DNA from: SCUB01 sp041918675
Lineage (GTDB): Bacteria; Pseudomonadota; Alphaproteobacteria; Rhizobiales; Xanthobacteraceae
Assembly (NCBI GenBank): GCA_041918675.1
Contig: JAYRVF010000014.1
Coordinates: forward strand, 124,001-188,000
Direction of reading: 5' to 3'
Length of the DNA stretch: 64,000 bases
Shown: in pieces, positions 26,753 to 34,439 of the stretch
Position numbering within the stretch: the first letter of the stretch is position 1
Layout: the number at the start of each line of letters is the position of its first letter
Program-made: the position numbers and the translations under genes
The notes under the pieces: model-generated
What the model saw: the letters and a program-made list of their open reading frames with translations, nothing else
Told to the model about the DNA's origin: nothing
The model's database searches: none

Positions 26753-27862
26753 CTAGCTCCGGCCCCATACCTCGCCGGCGATGTCGACGCAGAGCTTGAG
26801 CTTGGCCCATTGCTCGTCCTCGGCCAGGACGTTGCCCTCCTCGGTCGAGGCGAAGCCGCATTGCGGCGACAGCGCGAGCTGATCGAGCGGAACGAACTGC
26901 GCCGCCTCCTCGATCCGCCGCATGACGTCGCCCTTGTTTTCCAGCGCGCCCATCTTCGAGGTGACGATGCCGGCGACGATCACCTTGTCGCCCTTCGGCA
27001 CGAAGCGCAGCGGCTCGAATCCGCCGGCGCGGTCGGAATCATATTCGAGAAAATAGCCGTCGTAATTGATCTTGCCGAACAGCGTCTCGGCGACGGGCTC
27101 GTAGCCGCCCGACGAAATCCAGGTCGAGCGGAAATTGCCGCGGCACACATGCGTCGTGATCACCATGTCCGCCGGCCGCTCGGCGATCGCGTAGTTGATC
27201 ACGCGCGCGTAGATTTCCTGCAGGCGGCTGATGTCCTCGCCGCGCGCCTTGGCCTTTTCCAGCTCCTCGGCCGAGCAGAGATAGGCCCACACCGTATCGT
27301 CGAACTGGAGGTAACGGCAGCCGGCGGCGTGGAAGGCGGCGACCGCCTTGCGATAGGTGCGCGCCAGATCCTCGAAGAACTCGTCGAGGTCGGGATAGAC
27401 GCTGGCGCTGATCCCCTTGCGGCCGCCGCGGAAATGAAGAACCGACGGCGCGGGGATCGTCATCTTCGGCGTGACCCGGGCGTTGTCCTTCAGGAACTTG
27501 AAATGCGCCAGCATCGGGTGATCGGCGGGGAAATCGAGCTTGCCGATCACATGCACGCTCTCGCCCCGGGTCGTCACGCCCGCGAACTGGATGCCCTCGG
27601 TCCGGTAGAGCTCGCAGCCCGTCAGCTTGCTCAGAAAATCGAAATGCCACCAGGAGCGGCGGAATTCGCCGTCGGTCTCCAGCTTGAGGCCGATGTCCTC
27701 CTGCTTGCGCATGATCTTTTCGATCTCGACGTTCTCGAGCGCCGTCAATTGCTCGGCCGTGATCTCGCCCTTGGCGTGGCGGACGCGGGCCTCCTTCAGG
27801 CGCTGCGGGCGAAGCAGACTGCCGACATGGTCGGCGCGGAACGGGGGCCGCTTTCTTTGCAT
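26753..27862 (-). CDS. Core-MetE (YxjG/YxjH-like) cobalamin-independent methionine synthase family protein
   Basis: The 369-residue protein matches only the C-terminal catalytic half of MetE (about 750 residues when full length), as in the YxjG/YxjH group, and starts with their typical PFRADHVGSLLRP. The zinc-site residues are visible: the histidine and cysteine of TTHVCRGN near residue 225, a glutamate in FLEYDSDR and the cysteine of SPQCGFAS near the C-terminus. It probably methylates homocysteine or a related thiol. The methyl donor of such short proteins is not settled. GGAGACAAG precedes the ATG. Placement with metK and ahcY supports a methionine-cycle role. Confidence 0.88.
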   Translation of the reverse strand: MQRKRPPFRADHVGSLLRPQRLKEARVRHAKGEITAEQLTALENVEIEKIMRKQEDIGLKLETDGEFRRSWWHFDFLSKLTGCELYRTEGIQFAGVTTRGESVHVIGKLDFPADHPMLAHFKFLKDNARVTPKMTIPAPSVLHFRGGRKGISASVYPDLDEFFEDLARTYRKAVAAFHAAGCRYLQFDDTVWAYLCSAEELEKAKARGEDISRLQEIYARVINYAIAERPADMVITTHVCRGNFRSTWISSGGYEPVAETLFGKINYDGYFLEYDSDRAGGFEPLRFVPKGDKVIVAGIVTSKMGALENKGDVMRRIEEAAQFVPLDQLALSPQCGFASTEEGNVLAEDEQWAKLKLCVDIAGEVWGRS

Positions 27863-27936
27863 GTTCTTGTCTCCGGAGCGCGACGACGGCCGCGCGCGTT
27901 TTCTCGGGTTTCGTGGTCAAGTCCCGCTCTTGAGAC

Positions 27937-28008
27937 TCGTTCCTGGATCCTGGAACGATTCCCGTTCACGGGCCCATGTTCAAGGGTAATCTTGTTCAAG
28001 GGTAATTT
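27937..28008. repeat. Hairpin and 16-base tandem duplication downstream of livF
   Basis: Three small structures lie together between livF and the core-MetE gene: a 7-base stem TCGTTCC/GGAACGA (27937-27958), a 5-base stem CCCGT/ACGGG (27961-27972), and two tandem copies of TGTTCAAGGGTAATCT differing at one base (27977-28008), the second abutting the livF stop. They may act in mRNA 3' end formation or be a slippage duplication. Confidence 0.6.
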
Positions 28009-28734
28009 TCAGTGGGCCTTCATCGCGGCGGTGTCCGTCACGCCGAGATACCGGTCGAGGATGGCGGCGTCGGCCTGAAGCGCGGCGCTGTCGCCGTCAT
28101 GGACCACCGCGCCGCGCTCGAGAATGACCGCGCGATCGGTCAACGCGAGGATTTTGCGGGCGTGCTGCTCGACGATGATGGCCGAGACGCCCTCGTCCTT
28201 GATGATGCGGCGGATCGCGGCGAGCAATTCGCCGACGATGATCGGGGCAAGCCCCTCGGTCGGCTCGTCGAGCAGAAGCAGGCGCGGATTGAGCGTCAGC
28301 GCGCGGCCGACCGCCAGCATCTGCTGCTCGCCGCCGGAGAGCTGGCTTCCGAGATTGCGCCGCCGCTCGGCCAGCCGCGGGAACATCTGATAGATCTTGG
28401 CGACCGACCATGGCCCCGGCCGCGCCACCGCCGTCATGTTTTCCTCGACCGTGAGCGAACGGAAGATGTTGCGCTCCTGCGGCACCCAGCCGATGCCGGC
28501 AATGGCGCGCTGATCGGGCTTGAGGCGGGTGATGTCGTTGCCGGCGAGCGTCACCCGGCCGCCGAACCATTTGGTCACGCCGACGATGGAATTGACCAGC
28601 GTGGTCTTGCCCATGCCGTTGCGGCCGAGCAGCGCCAGCGCCTTGCCCTCTTCCAGTCGCAACGACAGGTTGGCGAGCACCACCGCCTCGCCATAGCCCG
28701 CCCGCAGGCCCTCGATGGTCAGAAGCTCAGTCAT
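28009..28734 (-). CDS. livF: Branched-chain amino acid type ABC transporter ATP-binding protein LivF
   Basis: This 241-residue ATPase is one of the two nucleotide-binding subunits of the transporter. Walker A is LLGRNGMGKTTLVNS near residue 36, the ABC signature is LSGGEQQMLAVGRAL near 132, Walker B is LLLLDEPTEGLAP and the switch histidine follows in IIVEQHA. LivF-type features include the short C-terminus without extra domains. Its ATG overlaps the livG stop by 8 bases. It is the last gene of the livK-H-M-G-F series on the minus strand. Confidence 0.94.
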   Translation of the reverse strand: MTELLTIEGLRAGYGEAVVLANLSLRLEEGKALALLGRNGMGKTTLVNSIVGVTKWFGGRVTLAGNDITRLKPDQRAIAGIGWVPQERNIFRSLTVEENMTAVARPGPWSVAKIYQMFPRLAERRRNLGSQLSGGEQQMLAVGRALTLNPRLLLLDEPTEGLAPIIVGELLAAIRRIIKDEGVSAIIVEQHARKILALTDRAVILERGAVVHDGDSAALQADAAILDRYLGVTDTAAMKAH

Positions 28735-29482
28735 GGTCGTCGAGCCCGCCGAGATAGACCGCCTTGACCCGCGGATCGTTGGCGACCTCGTCGCGCGTCC
28801 CTTCCGCGAACAGCGCGCCGTTGACGAGAACCGAAATGCGGTTGGCGAAGGAGAAGACCACGTCCATGTCGTGCTCGATCAGCAGCACCGACACGTCGCT
28901 CGGCAGGCGCGCGACCGCCGCCAGAATATCGTGGCGCTCGCTTTCCGGCACGCCGGCGGCCGGCTCGTCGAGCAGCAGGACGCGCGGCTTGGCGGCGATC
29001 GCGACGGCGATTTCGAGCAGGCGCTGGCGTCCATAGGGCAAGGTCGCGGTGCGCTCATGCATCACGTCGCCGAGGTTGAAATGATCGAGGTAATCGTGGA
29101 TTTCCTCGTTGATCTGGGACCTGGTGCCGAGAATGCGCCACCAGTCGCCGCCATGGCCGAGCCGCTCGGAGACCGCCAGGCCGATCGTTTCCAGCGGCGA
29201 CAGGTCGGCGTAGAGCTGGTTGATCTGGAAGGTGCGCGAGATGCCGCGCAGCACCCGCGCGTGCACCGGCAGGCCGGTGATGTCCTGGCCGTCGAGCAGG
29301 ATCTTGCCCGCGGTCGGACGCAGCACTCCGGTCAGCAGATTGATGAGAGTGGTCTTGCCCGCGCCGTTCGGCCCAATCAGGGCGTGGCGGGCGCCGCGTT
29401 CAAGCTGAAGCGAGACGTTGTTCGTGGCGACGAGGCCGTCGAAACGCTTCTCCAGGCCGATCGTCTCAAGCGCGACCGTCAT
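28727..29482 (-). CDS. livG: Branched-chain amino acid type ABC transporter ATP-binding protein LivG
   Basis: This 251-residue ATPase partners LivF. It has Walker A LIGPNGAGKTTLINL near residue 36, a LivG-type signature LPYGRQRLLEIAVAI in place of LSGGQ, Walker B VLLLDEPAAG and the switch region LLIEHDMDVVF. The ATG at 29482 overlaps livM by 4 bases and the frame upstream has no family match. Sequence alone does not separate amino-acid systems from other Liv-type importers for aromatic acids or urea; the nearby valine catabolism genes favour branched-chain amino acids here. Confidence 0.94.
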   Translation of the reverse strand: MTVALETIGLEKRFDGLVATNNVSLQLERGARHALIGPNGAGKTTLINLLTGVLRPTAGKILLDGQDITGLPVHARVLRGISRTFQINQLYADLSPLETIGLAVSERLGHGGDWWRILGTRSQINEEIHDYLDHFNLGDVMHERTATLPYGRQRLLEIAVAIAAKPRVLLLDEPAAGVPESERHDILAAVARLPSDVSVLLIEHDMDVVFSFANRISVLVNGALFAEGTRDEVANDPRVKAVYLGGLDDHD

Positions 29483-30504
29483 CGCGCGCCTCCCGCGGCG
29501 TCGCCGGCTTTCGGGTTGATGGTCGCCAGCGCCGCGCGGACGGCCTTCACGGCCCAACGGTTCATGCGCTCGCGCCCGATCAGGACGATGATCACGAGGA
29601 TGAGTCCGATCCAGAACTGCCAGTATTGCGGCGTCAGGTTGGAGAGATAGTCCTGCAGCACCTTGAAGATCACCGCGCCGATGATGCCACCATAGAGATA
29701 ACCGGTGCCGCCGATCAGGAGCACCAGCAACAGGTCGGCGGAACGATCGAACGCGAACACGTCGAGCGAGGCGAAGGCCGAGGTCTGCGTCAGCAGCGCG
29801 CCGGCGACGCCGGCATAGAACGCGGCGATGGTGTAGATCGCGACCAGCCGCCGTCCGACCGGGATGCCGACCGCGCCGGATCGCAACGGATTGTTCTTGA
29901 TCGCGCGCAGCGACAAGCCGAACGGGGAATGCACGATGCGCCGCGCCACCAGGAACATGACGAACAGCACCGTCAGACAATAGATGTAACTGACCTTGCC
30001 GAAGATATCGAACTCGAACATGCCGAGCAGCGGCGCGATCGTCACCCCCTGCAGGCCGTCGGCGCCGCCGGTGATTTCGGCGAAGCGATTGGCGAGTTCG
30101 CGCAGCACCAGCGCGATGCCGAGCGTCACCATCAGCCGCGTGAGATCGGATCCGCGTATGACCAGGAACGAGGTGACGAAGCCGAGCGCCATCGCCGCGA
30201 GCCCGGCGGCGACCAGCGCGATCACCGGCTCGTTGATGATGCCGTGCTTGGCGAGCAGGCCGGCGACATAGGCGCCGAAGCCGAAATAGGCCGCGTGGCC
30301 GAGCGAGATGATGCCGGAATAACCGAGCAGGAGATCGAGCGACAGCGCGAACAGCGCCAGCCACGCGATTTCGGTGAGAATGAGATAGCGCCCCGGCAGC
30401 AGGAAGACGGTGGCGAGCGCGACCGCCCAGAAGACGAATTCAAGCGGATGCCACCGCGCCAGGCGTTCGAGATCGCGCCGGATTTCCTTGGTCGTTTCCA
30501 TCAT
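29479..30504 (-). CDS. livM: Branched-chain amino acid type ABC transporter permease LivM
   Basis: This 341-residue integral membrane subunit has about nine to ten helices. The family landmarks are LDLLLGYSGIISLGHAAYFGFGAY near residue 60, a cytoplasmic coupling loop SPFGLSLRAIKNNPLRSGAVGIPV and GTGYLYGGIIGAVIF near the C-terminus. It sits 7 bases downstream of livH and overlaps livG by 4. Together with LivH it should form the translocation path in the inner membrane. Confidence 0.94.
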   Translation of the reverse strand: MMETTKEIRRDLERLARWHPLEFVFWAVALATVFLLPGRYLILTEIAWLALFALSLDLLLGYSGIISLGHAAYFGFGAYVAGLLAKHGIINEPVIALVAAGLAAMALGFVTSFLVIRGSDLTRLMVTLGIALVLRELANRFAEITGGADGLQGVTIAPLLGMFEFDIFGKVSYIYCLTVLFVMFLVARRIVHSPFGLSLRAIKNNPLRSGAVGIPVGRRLVAIYTIAAFYAGVAGALLTQTSAFASLDVFAFDRSADLLLVLLIGGTGYLYGGIIGAVIFKVLQDYLSNLTPQYWQFWIGLILVIIVLIGRERMNRWAVKAVRAALATINPKAGDAAGGAR

Positions 30505-30511
30505 CGCGACC

Positions 30512-31378
30512 TCACCGCCCCATTCCGCGCGAGAACAAGCCGTGCGGACGCCACAACAGCATCACGATCATCATCGTGTAGATGACGAAGGCGCCGAGCG
30601 AGGGCACGTAATACTTGCCCGCGACGTCGGCGACGCCGAGGATCAACGAGGCGAAGAACGGCCCGGTGATGCTGGTCGTCCCGCCGACGGTGACGACGAT
30701 CAGGATGTAAATGAGGAACTTCAACGGAAACGCCGGATCGAGCCCGAGCATTTCCGCGCCGAGCGCGCCGCCGAGGCCGGCGAGCCCCGAGCCGAAGGCG
30801 AAGGTCACCGCGAACACGCGGTTGACGTTGATGCCGAGACCGCGCGCCACGCGCGAATCGTCGACCGATCCGCGCAGCCGCGCGCCGAAGCGGGTGCCCG
30901 ACAGGATGAGCTGCACGCCGATCGTGATGATGCCGCAAATGGCGATGATCAGCAGCCGGTACTTGCCCATGCCGACGCCGAACACGTTGATGCGGCCGCG
31001 CAGATATTCGGGAATGTCGATGAAGACCTGGGTCGATCCCATCACGTAGTCGACCGCCGTCACCGCCATGAACGTCAGCCCGATCGTGAACAGCACCTGA
31101 TCGAGATGCGGGCGGTTGTAGAGCCGGCGGTAGAGCGTGGTCTCCAGCAACGCGCCGATCGCGGCGGAAAAGGCGAACGCCACCGGCAAGGCCGCGAAAA
31201 AGGGCAGGCCCCAGCGATTGACGGTGATGAAACAGATATAGCCGCCGGCCATGGCGAAGGCGCCGTGGGCCAGGTTGACGAAATTCATCAGCCCCATGGT
31301 CACGGCCAGTCCCGACGCCAGGACGAACAGCAACATGCCGTAGGCGATTCCGTCGAACAATATGGTCAGGATGGTCAT
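30512..31378 (-). CDS. livH: Branched-chain amino acid type ABC transporter permease LivH
   Basis: This 288-residue permease of about eight helices opens ILFDGIAYGMLLFVLASGLAV and then has MGLMNFVNLAHGAFAMAGGY, the LivH hallmark. The coupling loop RGSVDDSRVARGLGINVNR and the C-terminal SITGPFFASLILGVADVAG are typical, as is the terminal LWRPHGLFSRG. It is separated from the receptor gene livK by 119 bases, a gap in which an attenuating structure may reduce expression of the membrane genes relative to the receptor, though none is obvious. Confidence 0.94.
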   Translation of the reverse strand: MTILTILFDGIAYGMLLFVLASGLAVTMGLMNFVNLAHGAFAMAGGYICFITVNRWGLPFFAALPVAFAFSAAIGALLETTLYRRLYNRPHLDQVLFTIGLTFMAVTAVDYVMGSTQVFIDIPEYLRGRINVFGVGMGKYRLLIIAICGIITIGVQLILSGTRFGARLRGSVDDSRVARGLGINVNRVFAVTFAFGSGLAGLGGALGAEMLGLDPAFPLKFLIYILIVVTVGGTTSITGPFFASLILGVADVAGKYYVPSLGAFVIYTMMIVMLLWRPHGLFSRGMGR

Positions 31379-31497
31379 GGGCCGCCGGTGCCCCAGTCCC
31401 TCGTTGGCGCCGCGCGCGACGCTTCAGGCGCGCGAACGCGTCCCCCCAAACGATCGGCCGCGCGGCGGCTTGCGTCGCGCGGCCCGTCGTCCTCGAA

Positions 31498-32694
31498 CTA
31501 CTTCTTGGTCTTGCCGGGATCCTTGACCGCTTCAAACGTCTGGAACTCGACGTTGTAGAGCTGGCCGTTCACCTTCTCGACCTTGCGGACGTATTCGTTG
31601 TGAACGACGTCGCGCGTCTCGGGGTCGATCGAAGTCGGCCCGCGCGGGCTTTCCCACTTCAGGCCCTTCATCGCCTCGACCAGCGCCTCGCCGTCGGCCT
31701 TGCCGCCGGTCTTCTTCAGCGCCTCGTAGAGGATGTGCATGCCGTCATAGCCCCCGACCGCCATGAAATTGGGACGGAAGTTGTTGGCTTTCTCGAACGC
31801 GGCGACGAAGTCCTTGTTGGTCTTGGAAGGATGCGCGGCCGAATAGTGGTGAATGGTCACCGTGCCGAGCACCTGATCGCCCATGTTGTTGAGCTGATCG
31901 TCGTCGGTCACGTCGCCGGGGCCGATCACCTTGATGCCGGCCTTGTCCAGCCCGCGCTCGATATATTGCTTCATGAACGTGGCGCCGTGACCGGACGGCA
32001 CGAAGATGAAGATCGCGTCGGGAGAGACGTCGCGCGCGCGCTGCAGGAACGGCGCGAAATCGGGATTGGCGAGCGGCGCCTTGATCTCCTCGAGGATCTG
32101 TCCACCGGCCTCGGTGAAGTTCAGCTTGAAGAAGTTGAGCGCGTCGATGCCCGGCGCGTAGTCGGTGACGATGGCGACGACCTTCTTGATGCCGTTCTTG
32201 AACGCCCACTGCCCGACGATCGAGGACGACTGCGGCAGGGTGAAGCTGGTGCGCACGATGAAGGGCGAACGTTCGGTGATGATCGAGGTTCCGGCCGCCA
32301 TGACGATGGCCGGGATCTTGGCCTGCGTCGCCAGCGGCGCGACCGCGAGCGCGGTCGGCGTGATGCCGAAGCCGGCGATGGCGTTGACCTTGTCGTTGAC
32401 GATGAGTTCCTGCGCGATGCGCTTGGTGTTGTCGGGGATGGCGCCGTCATCCTTGAGGATGACCTCGATCTTCTTGCCCGCGACCTTGTCGCCGTTCTGC
32501 TCCATGTAGAGCTTGACCGCGGCGCTGATCTGCTTGCCGGTGGAAGCCTGCTGTCCCGTCATCGGCAGGATCAGTCCGAGCTTCACCGTGTCTTCCGACG
32601 CGGCCGGCGTCGGCAACGAAAGAAGAATGCCCAACGCCGCGACGCCGGCGCCCGCGCGCAGTACATGCCGCCAGGTTTTCATGACTTGAATCAT
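31498..32694 (-). CDS. livK: Branched-chain amino acid type ABC transporter substrate-binding protein LivK
   Basis: This is the periplasmic receptor of the system, 398 residues, with a Sec signal peptide (about residues 1-32, ending near TPAASED) and the type I periplasmic-binding fold: VKLGLILPMTGQQASTGKQ at the mature start, IAGFGITPTALAVAPL, and VGGYDGMHILYEALKKTGG near the end. The ATG at 32694 has GGAGG eight bases upstream; ATG 32682 is a less well placed alternative. Ligand specificity is inferred only from the family and from the valine-degradation operon 1.7 kb upstream. Confidence 0.92.
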   Translation of the reverse strand: MIQVMKTWRHVLRAGAGVAALGILLSLPTPAASEDTVKLGLILPMTGQQASTGKQISAAVKLYMEQNGDKVAGKKIEVILKDDGAIPDNTKRIAQELIVNDKVNAIAGFGITPTALAVAPLATQAKIPAIVMAAGTSIITERSPFIVRTSFTLPQSSSIVGQWAFKNGIKKVVAIVTDYAPGIDALNFFKLNFTEAGGQILEEIKAPLANPDFAPFLQRARDVSPDAIFIFVPSGHGATFMKQYIERGLDKAGIKVIGPGDVTDDDQLNNMGDQVLGTVTIHHYSAAHPSKTNKDFVAAFEKANNFRPNFMAVGGYDGMHILYEALKKTGGKADGEALVEAMKGLKWESPRGPTSIDPETRDVVHNEYVRKVEKVNGQLYNVEFQTFEAVKDPGKTKK

Positions 32695-33180
32695 TTTGAT
32701 TTCCTCCGGGAATCCGTTTCGGTTCTTCTTGTATTTCAGCTTAAGTACCTTGAACCGAAACGCGGTGCAAACTGGATTTTTCGGCCACGCGGAATCTGCC
32801 GCACGGATGGGACGCGCGAGCGTTGCGCCGCAGCAATCGCCCGGCATTTTGTTGGCCAAGGGACGTATAATCAGCCACAAACCACCTGATCGGTCGTTCA
32901 GTCGGCCGCATGGCCGCGCGCGCGGCGGATAATTGCCGTCAACCTCCGAAGCGGCGGCCGTGATGGTGTTTTTTGCTTGTACCTTGTACTTTTTGATCTC
33001 TATCTCGTATTCAGGTCACGGCGGATCAGCGCTGCGGTCGGCCGGTCGGAGACGTGCGATGCGTGCGTTGATCCCGTCAGGTCGCGGACGCTTCCAAGTC
33101 GCGTCACATTGATCAGGATCATGGCCGATGATACCGGCGCTGGCTGATTAATGCGAATATTCAAAGAAAGGTGATTGCTC
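32695..33180. other. AT-richer intergenic control region between livK and the attachment-protein gene
   Basis: This 486-base region separates the divergent livK and host-attachment genes. No coding sequence is convincing. It holds the livK ribosome-binding site, the long inverted repeat at 32715-32762, a plus-strand TATAAT at 32866 without a good partner at -35, and a loose minus-strand TTGCAC-17-TACTTA pair that would place the right arm of the repeat between the promoter boxes. These promoter guesses are weak. Confidence 0.5.
32715..32762. promoter_or_regulatory. 11-base inverted repeat in the livK leader
   Basis: CGTTTCGGTTC and GAACCGAAACG are perfect inverted copies separated by 26 bases, and the near arm is about 20 bases upstream of the livK ATG. 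The spacing suits either two operator half-sites for a regulator controlling livK, or a long stem-loop in the mRNA leader. The regulator is unknown. Confidence 0.55.
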
Positions 33181-33630
33181 ATGCACGGCGTCAAAATACC
33201 TCACGGAGCGTTCGTTTTTGTCGGCGACGGGCGCAAGGCGCTGTTCCTGCGCAACGAAGGCGACGAGAAATTCCCCAATCTGAAGACGGAGCGCGTGTTC
33301 CGGCTGGAAAATCCGCCGACCCACGAACAGGGCACCGACCGTCCGGGCCGCGCCTTCGCGAGCACGAATGATCGTCGCAGCGCCGTCGAACAGACCGACT
33401 GGCACGATTTCGAGGAGCACAAATTCGCGCGCGAGGTGGCCGCGGCCCTTGAACATCTCGTTCGCGAGCGCGCCGTGAAGAGCCTCGTCATCGCCGCTCC
33501 GCCGCGAACGCTCGCCGAGCTGCGCCATTGCTTCCACGACGACATCAAGAAGCGCATCATCGCGGAAATCGACAAGGACTTCACGCACCAGCCCGTCTAC
33601 GAAATCGAGAAGCAGTTGACGGGGGCCTAA
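33181..33630 (+). CDS. Host attachment family protein
   Basis: This 149-residue soluble protein matches the small family annotated in rhizobia and relatives as required for attachment to host cells. The recognisable blocks are GAFVFVGDGRKALFLRNEGD at the start, RPGRAFASTNDRRSAVEQTDWHD in the middle and SLVIAAPPRTLAELRHCFHDDIKKRI near the end; the last resembles the ribosome-associated eRF1-like fold seen in this family. It has no signal peptide, so a direct surface role is doubtful and the family name should be read with care. AAGAAAGG precedes the ATG at 33181. A palindromic repeat begins right after its stop. Confidence 0.82.
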   Translation: MHGVKIPHGAFVFVGDGRKALFLRNEGDEKFPNLKTERVFRLENPPTHEQGTDRPGRAFASTNDRRSAVEQTDWHDFEEHKFAREVAAALEHLVRERAVKSLVIAAPPRTLAELRHCFHDDIKKRIIAEIDKDFTHQPVYEIEKQLTGA

Positions 33631-33677
33631 AGCAAATCCCGCGAAAGTGGGAACCGCTTTCGCGAACAGGATTTGCT
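33631..33677. repeat. Rhizobiales-type palindromic intergenic repeat
   Basis: The element has an outer stem AGCAAATCC/GGATTTGCT and an inner stem CGCGAAAG/CTTTCGCG around a GTGGGAACCG-type loop. This layout, with the conserved GTGGGAACCG core, is that of a short palindromic element found in many copies between genes in Rhizobiales. It begins at the base after the attachment-protein stop, so it may also shape that mRNA's 3' end. I found only this one copy in the window. Confidence 0.75.
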
Positions 33678-33761
33678 CAAGGCGCGAGGCACGCGCGAGG
33701 CACGCGCGCCGCGCGGCCGAACGCGGGGGCGGGCGCCGATGACGTCCCCACGCGCCGTCCG

Positions 33762-34160
33762 CTATTTCTTGACCTGGATCGATTTGAGATAGGCGATAAT
33801 GACGCCGACGTCGTTCGGCTCGAAGGTGAATTCCGGCATGTCGGGATGACCGGAGATGAGCCCTTCGGCGAGCGCCTCCTCGAGCGAGTCGATGGTGTAG
33901 CGCTGGCCAAGCGTGCGCAGCGGCGGCGCGAGATGGTGGGCGCTCGCGTCATTGGCGCCGATCGCATGGCAACGGCCGCAATTCTGTTGCAAAAGGGCGC
34001 GGCCGCGATCGAGTCTGGCCTGCGTGTCCTTCTTCGTCCGCGCCTCGCGCGCTTGCGCGCCGTCATTCATGGCCGCGGCCGTCAGCCCGACGGCCATGAT
34101 CGCCACGGCGAACGCGCGCGCGAACTCTCCCGCCCTTCGCACGAATCCAAACTTCGTCAT
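33762..34160 (-). CDS. Small monohaem c-type cytochrome
   Basis: The 132-residue protein carries a Sec signal peptide (residues about 1-36, ending near GAQA) and one haem site, NCGRCHAIGA, near residue 63. The methionine ligand is probably that of HPDMPEFTFEPNDVG, followed by the usual class I C-terminal helix VGVIIAYLKSIQ. It would act as a periplasmic electron carrier. The ATG at 34160 is chosen; a GTG three codons upstream is possible. No oxidase or dehydrogenase is adjacent, so its partners are unknown. Confidence 0.88.
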   Translation of the reverse strand: MTKFGFVRRAGEFARAFAVAIMAVGLTAAAMNDGAQAREARTKKDTQARLDRGRALLQQNCGRCHAIGANDASAHHLAPPLRTLGQRYTIDSLEEALAEGLISGHPDMPEFTFEPNDVGVIIAYLKSIQVKK

Positions 34161-34439
34161 TCGTTTCACCGCCGCTCCCTACACTTGGCGTTCCTCTTCA
34201 TGGCGTTCCTCCGGCGATCGATCCCCCGGATCGCACGCGCCCGGCCCCAACCACGCCGCTTCCGCGCCATCGGCCTCAACGCCCTCGGCGTCGGCGCGAC
34301 CGCGCCCTCGCCATGCCGACTCGCTTCAATTCGATAAGCGTATCACGCCCCGCGCGGCCGGAATTGCCCAATTCGCGTCTGCGAATTCGCAACCGCGCCG
34401 CGCAACGCCCACGCGGACAATCGCGCCCGATGCCCGCCG
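34161..34439. other. Intergenic region upstream of the cytochrome gene
   Basis: No convincing gene is visible in these 279 bases. A perfect 12-base palindrome TGCGAATTCGCA lies at 34380-34391 and could be an operator, but nothing else supports this. Confidence 0.4.

Noticed and set aside
33682..33703. GCGCGAGGCAC tandem pair as a functional repeat
   Set aside because: Two copies of a GC-only simple motif next to a palindromic element are most easily explained by composition and slippage.
34200..34337. Small plus-strand gene between the cytochrome and alcohol dehydrogenase genes
   Set aside because: The frame is arginine-rich and low-complexity with no ribosome-binding site or family resemblance.
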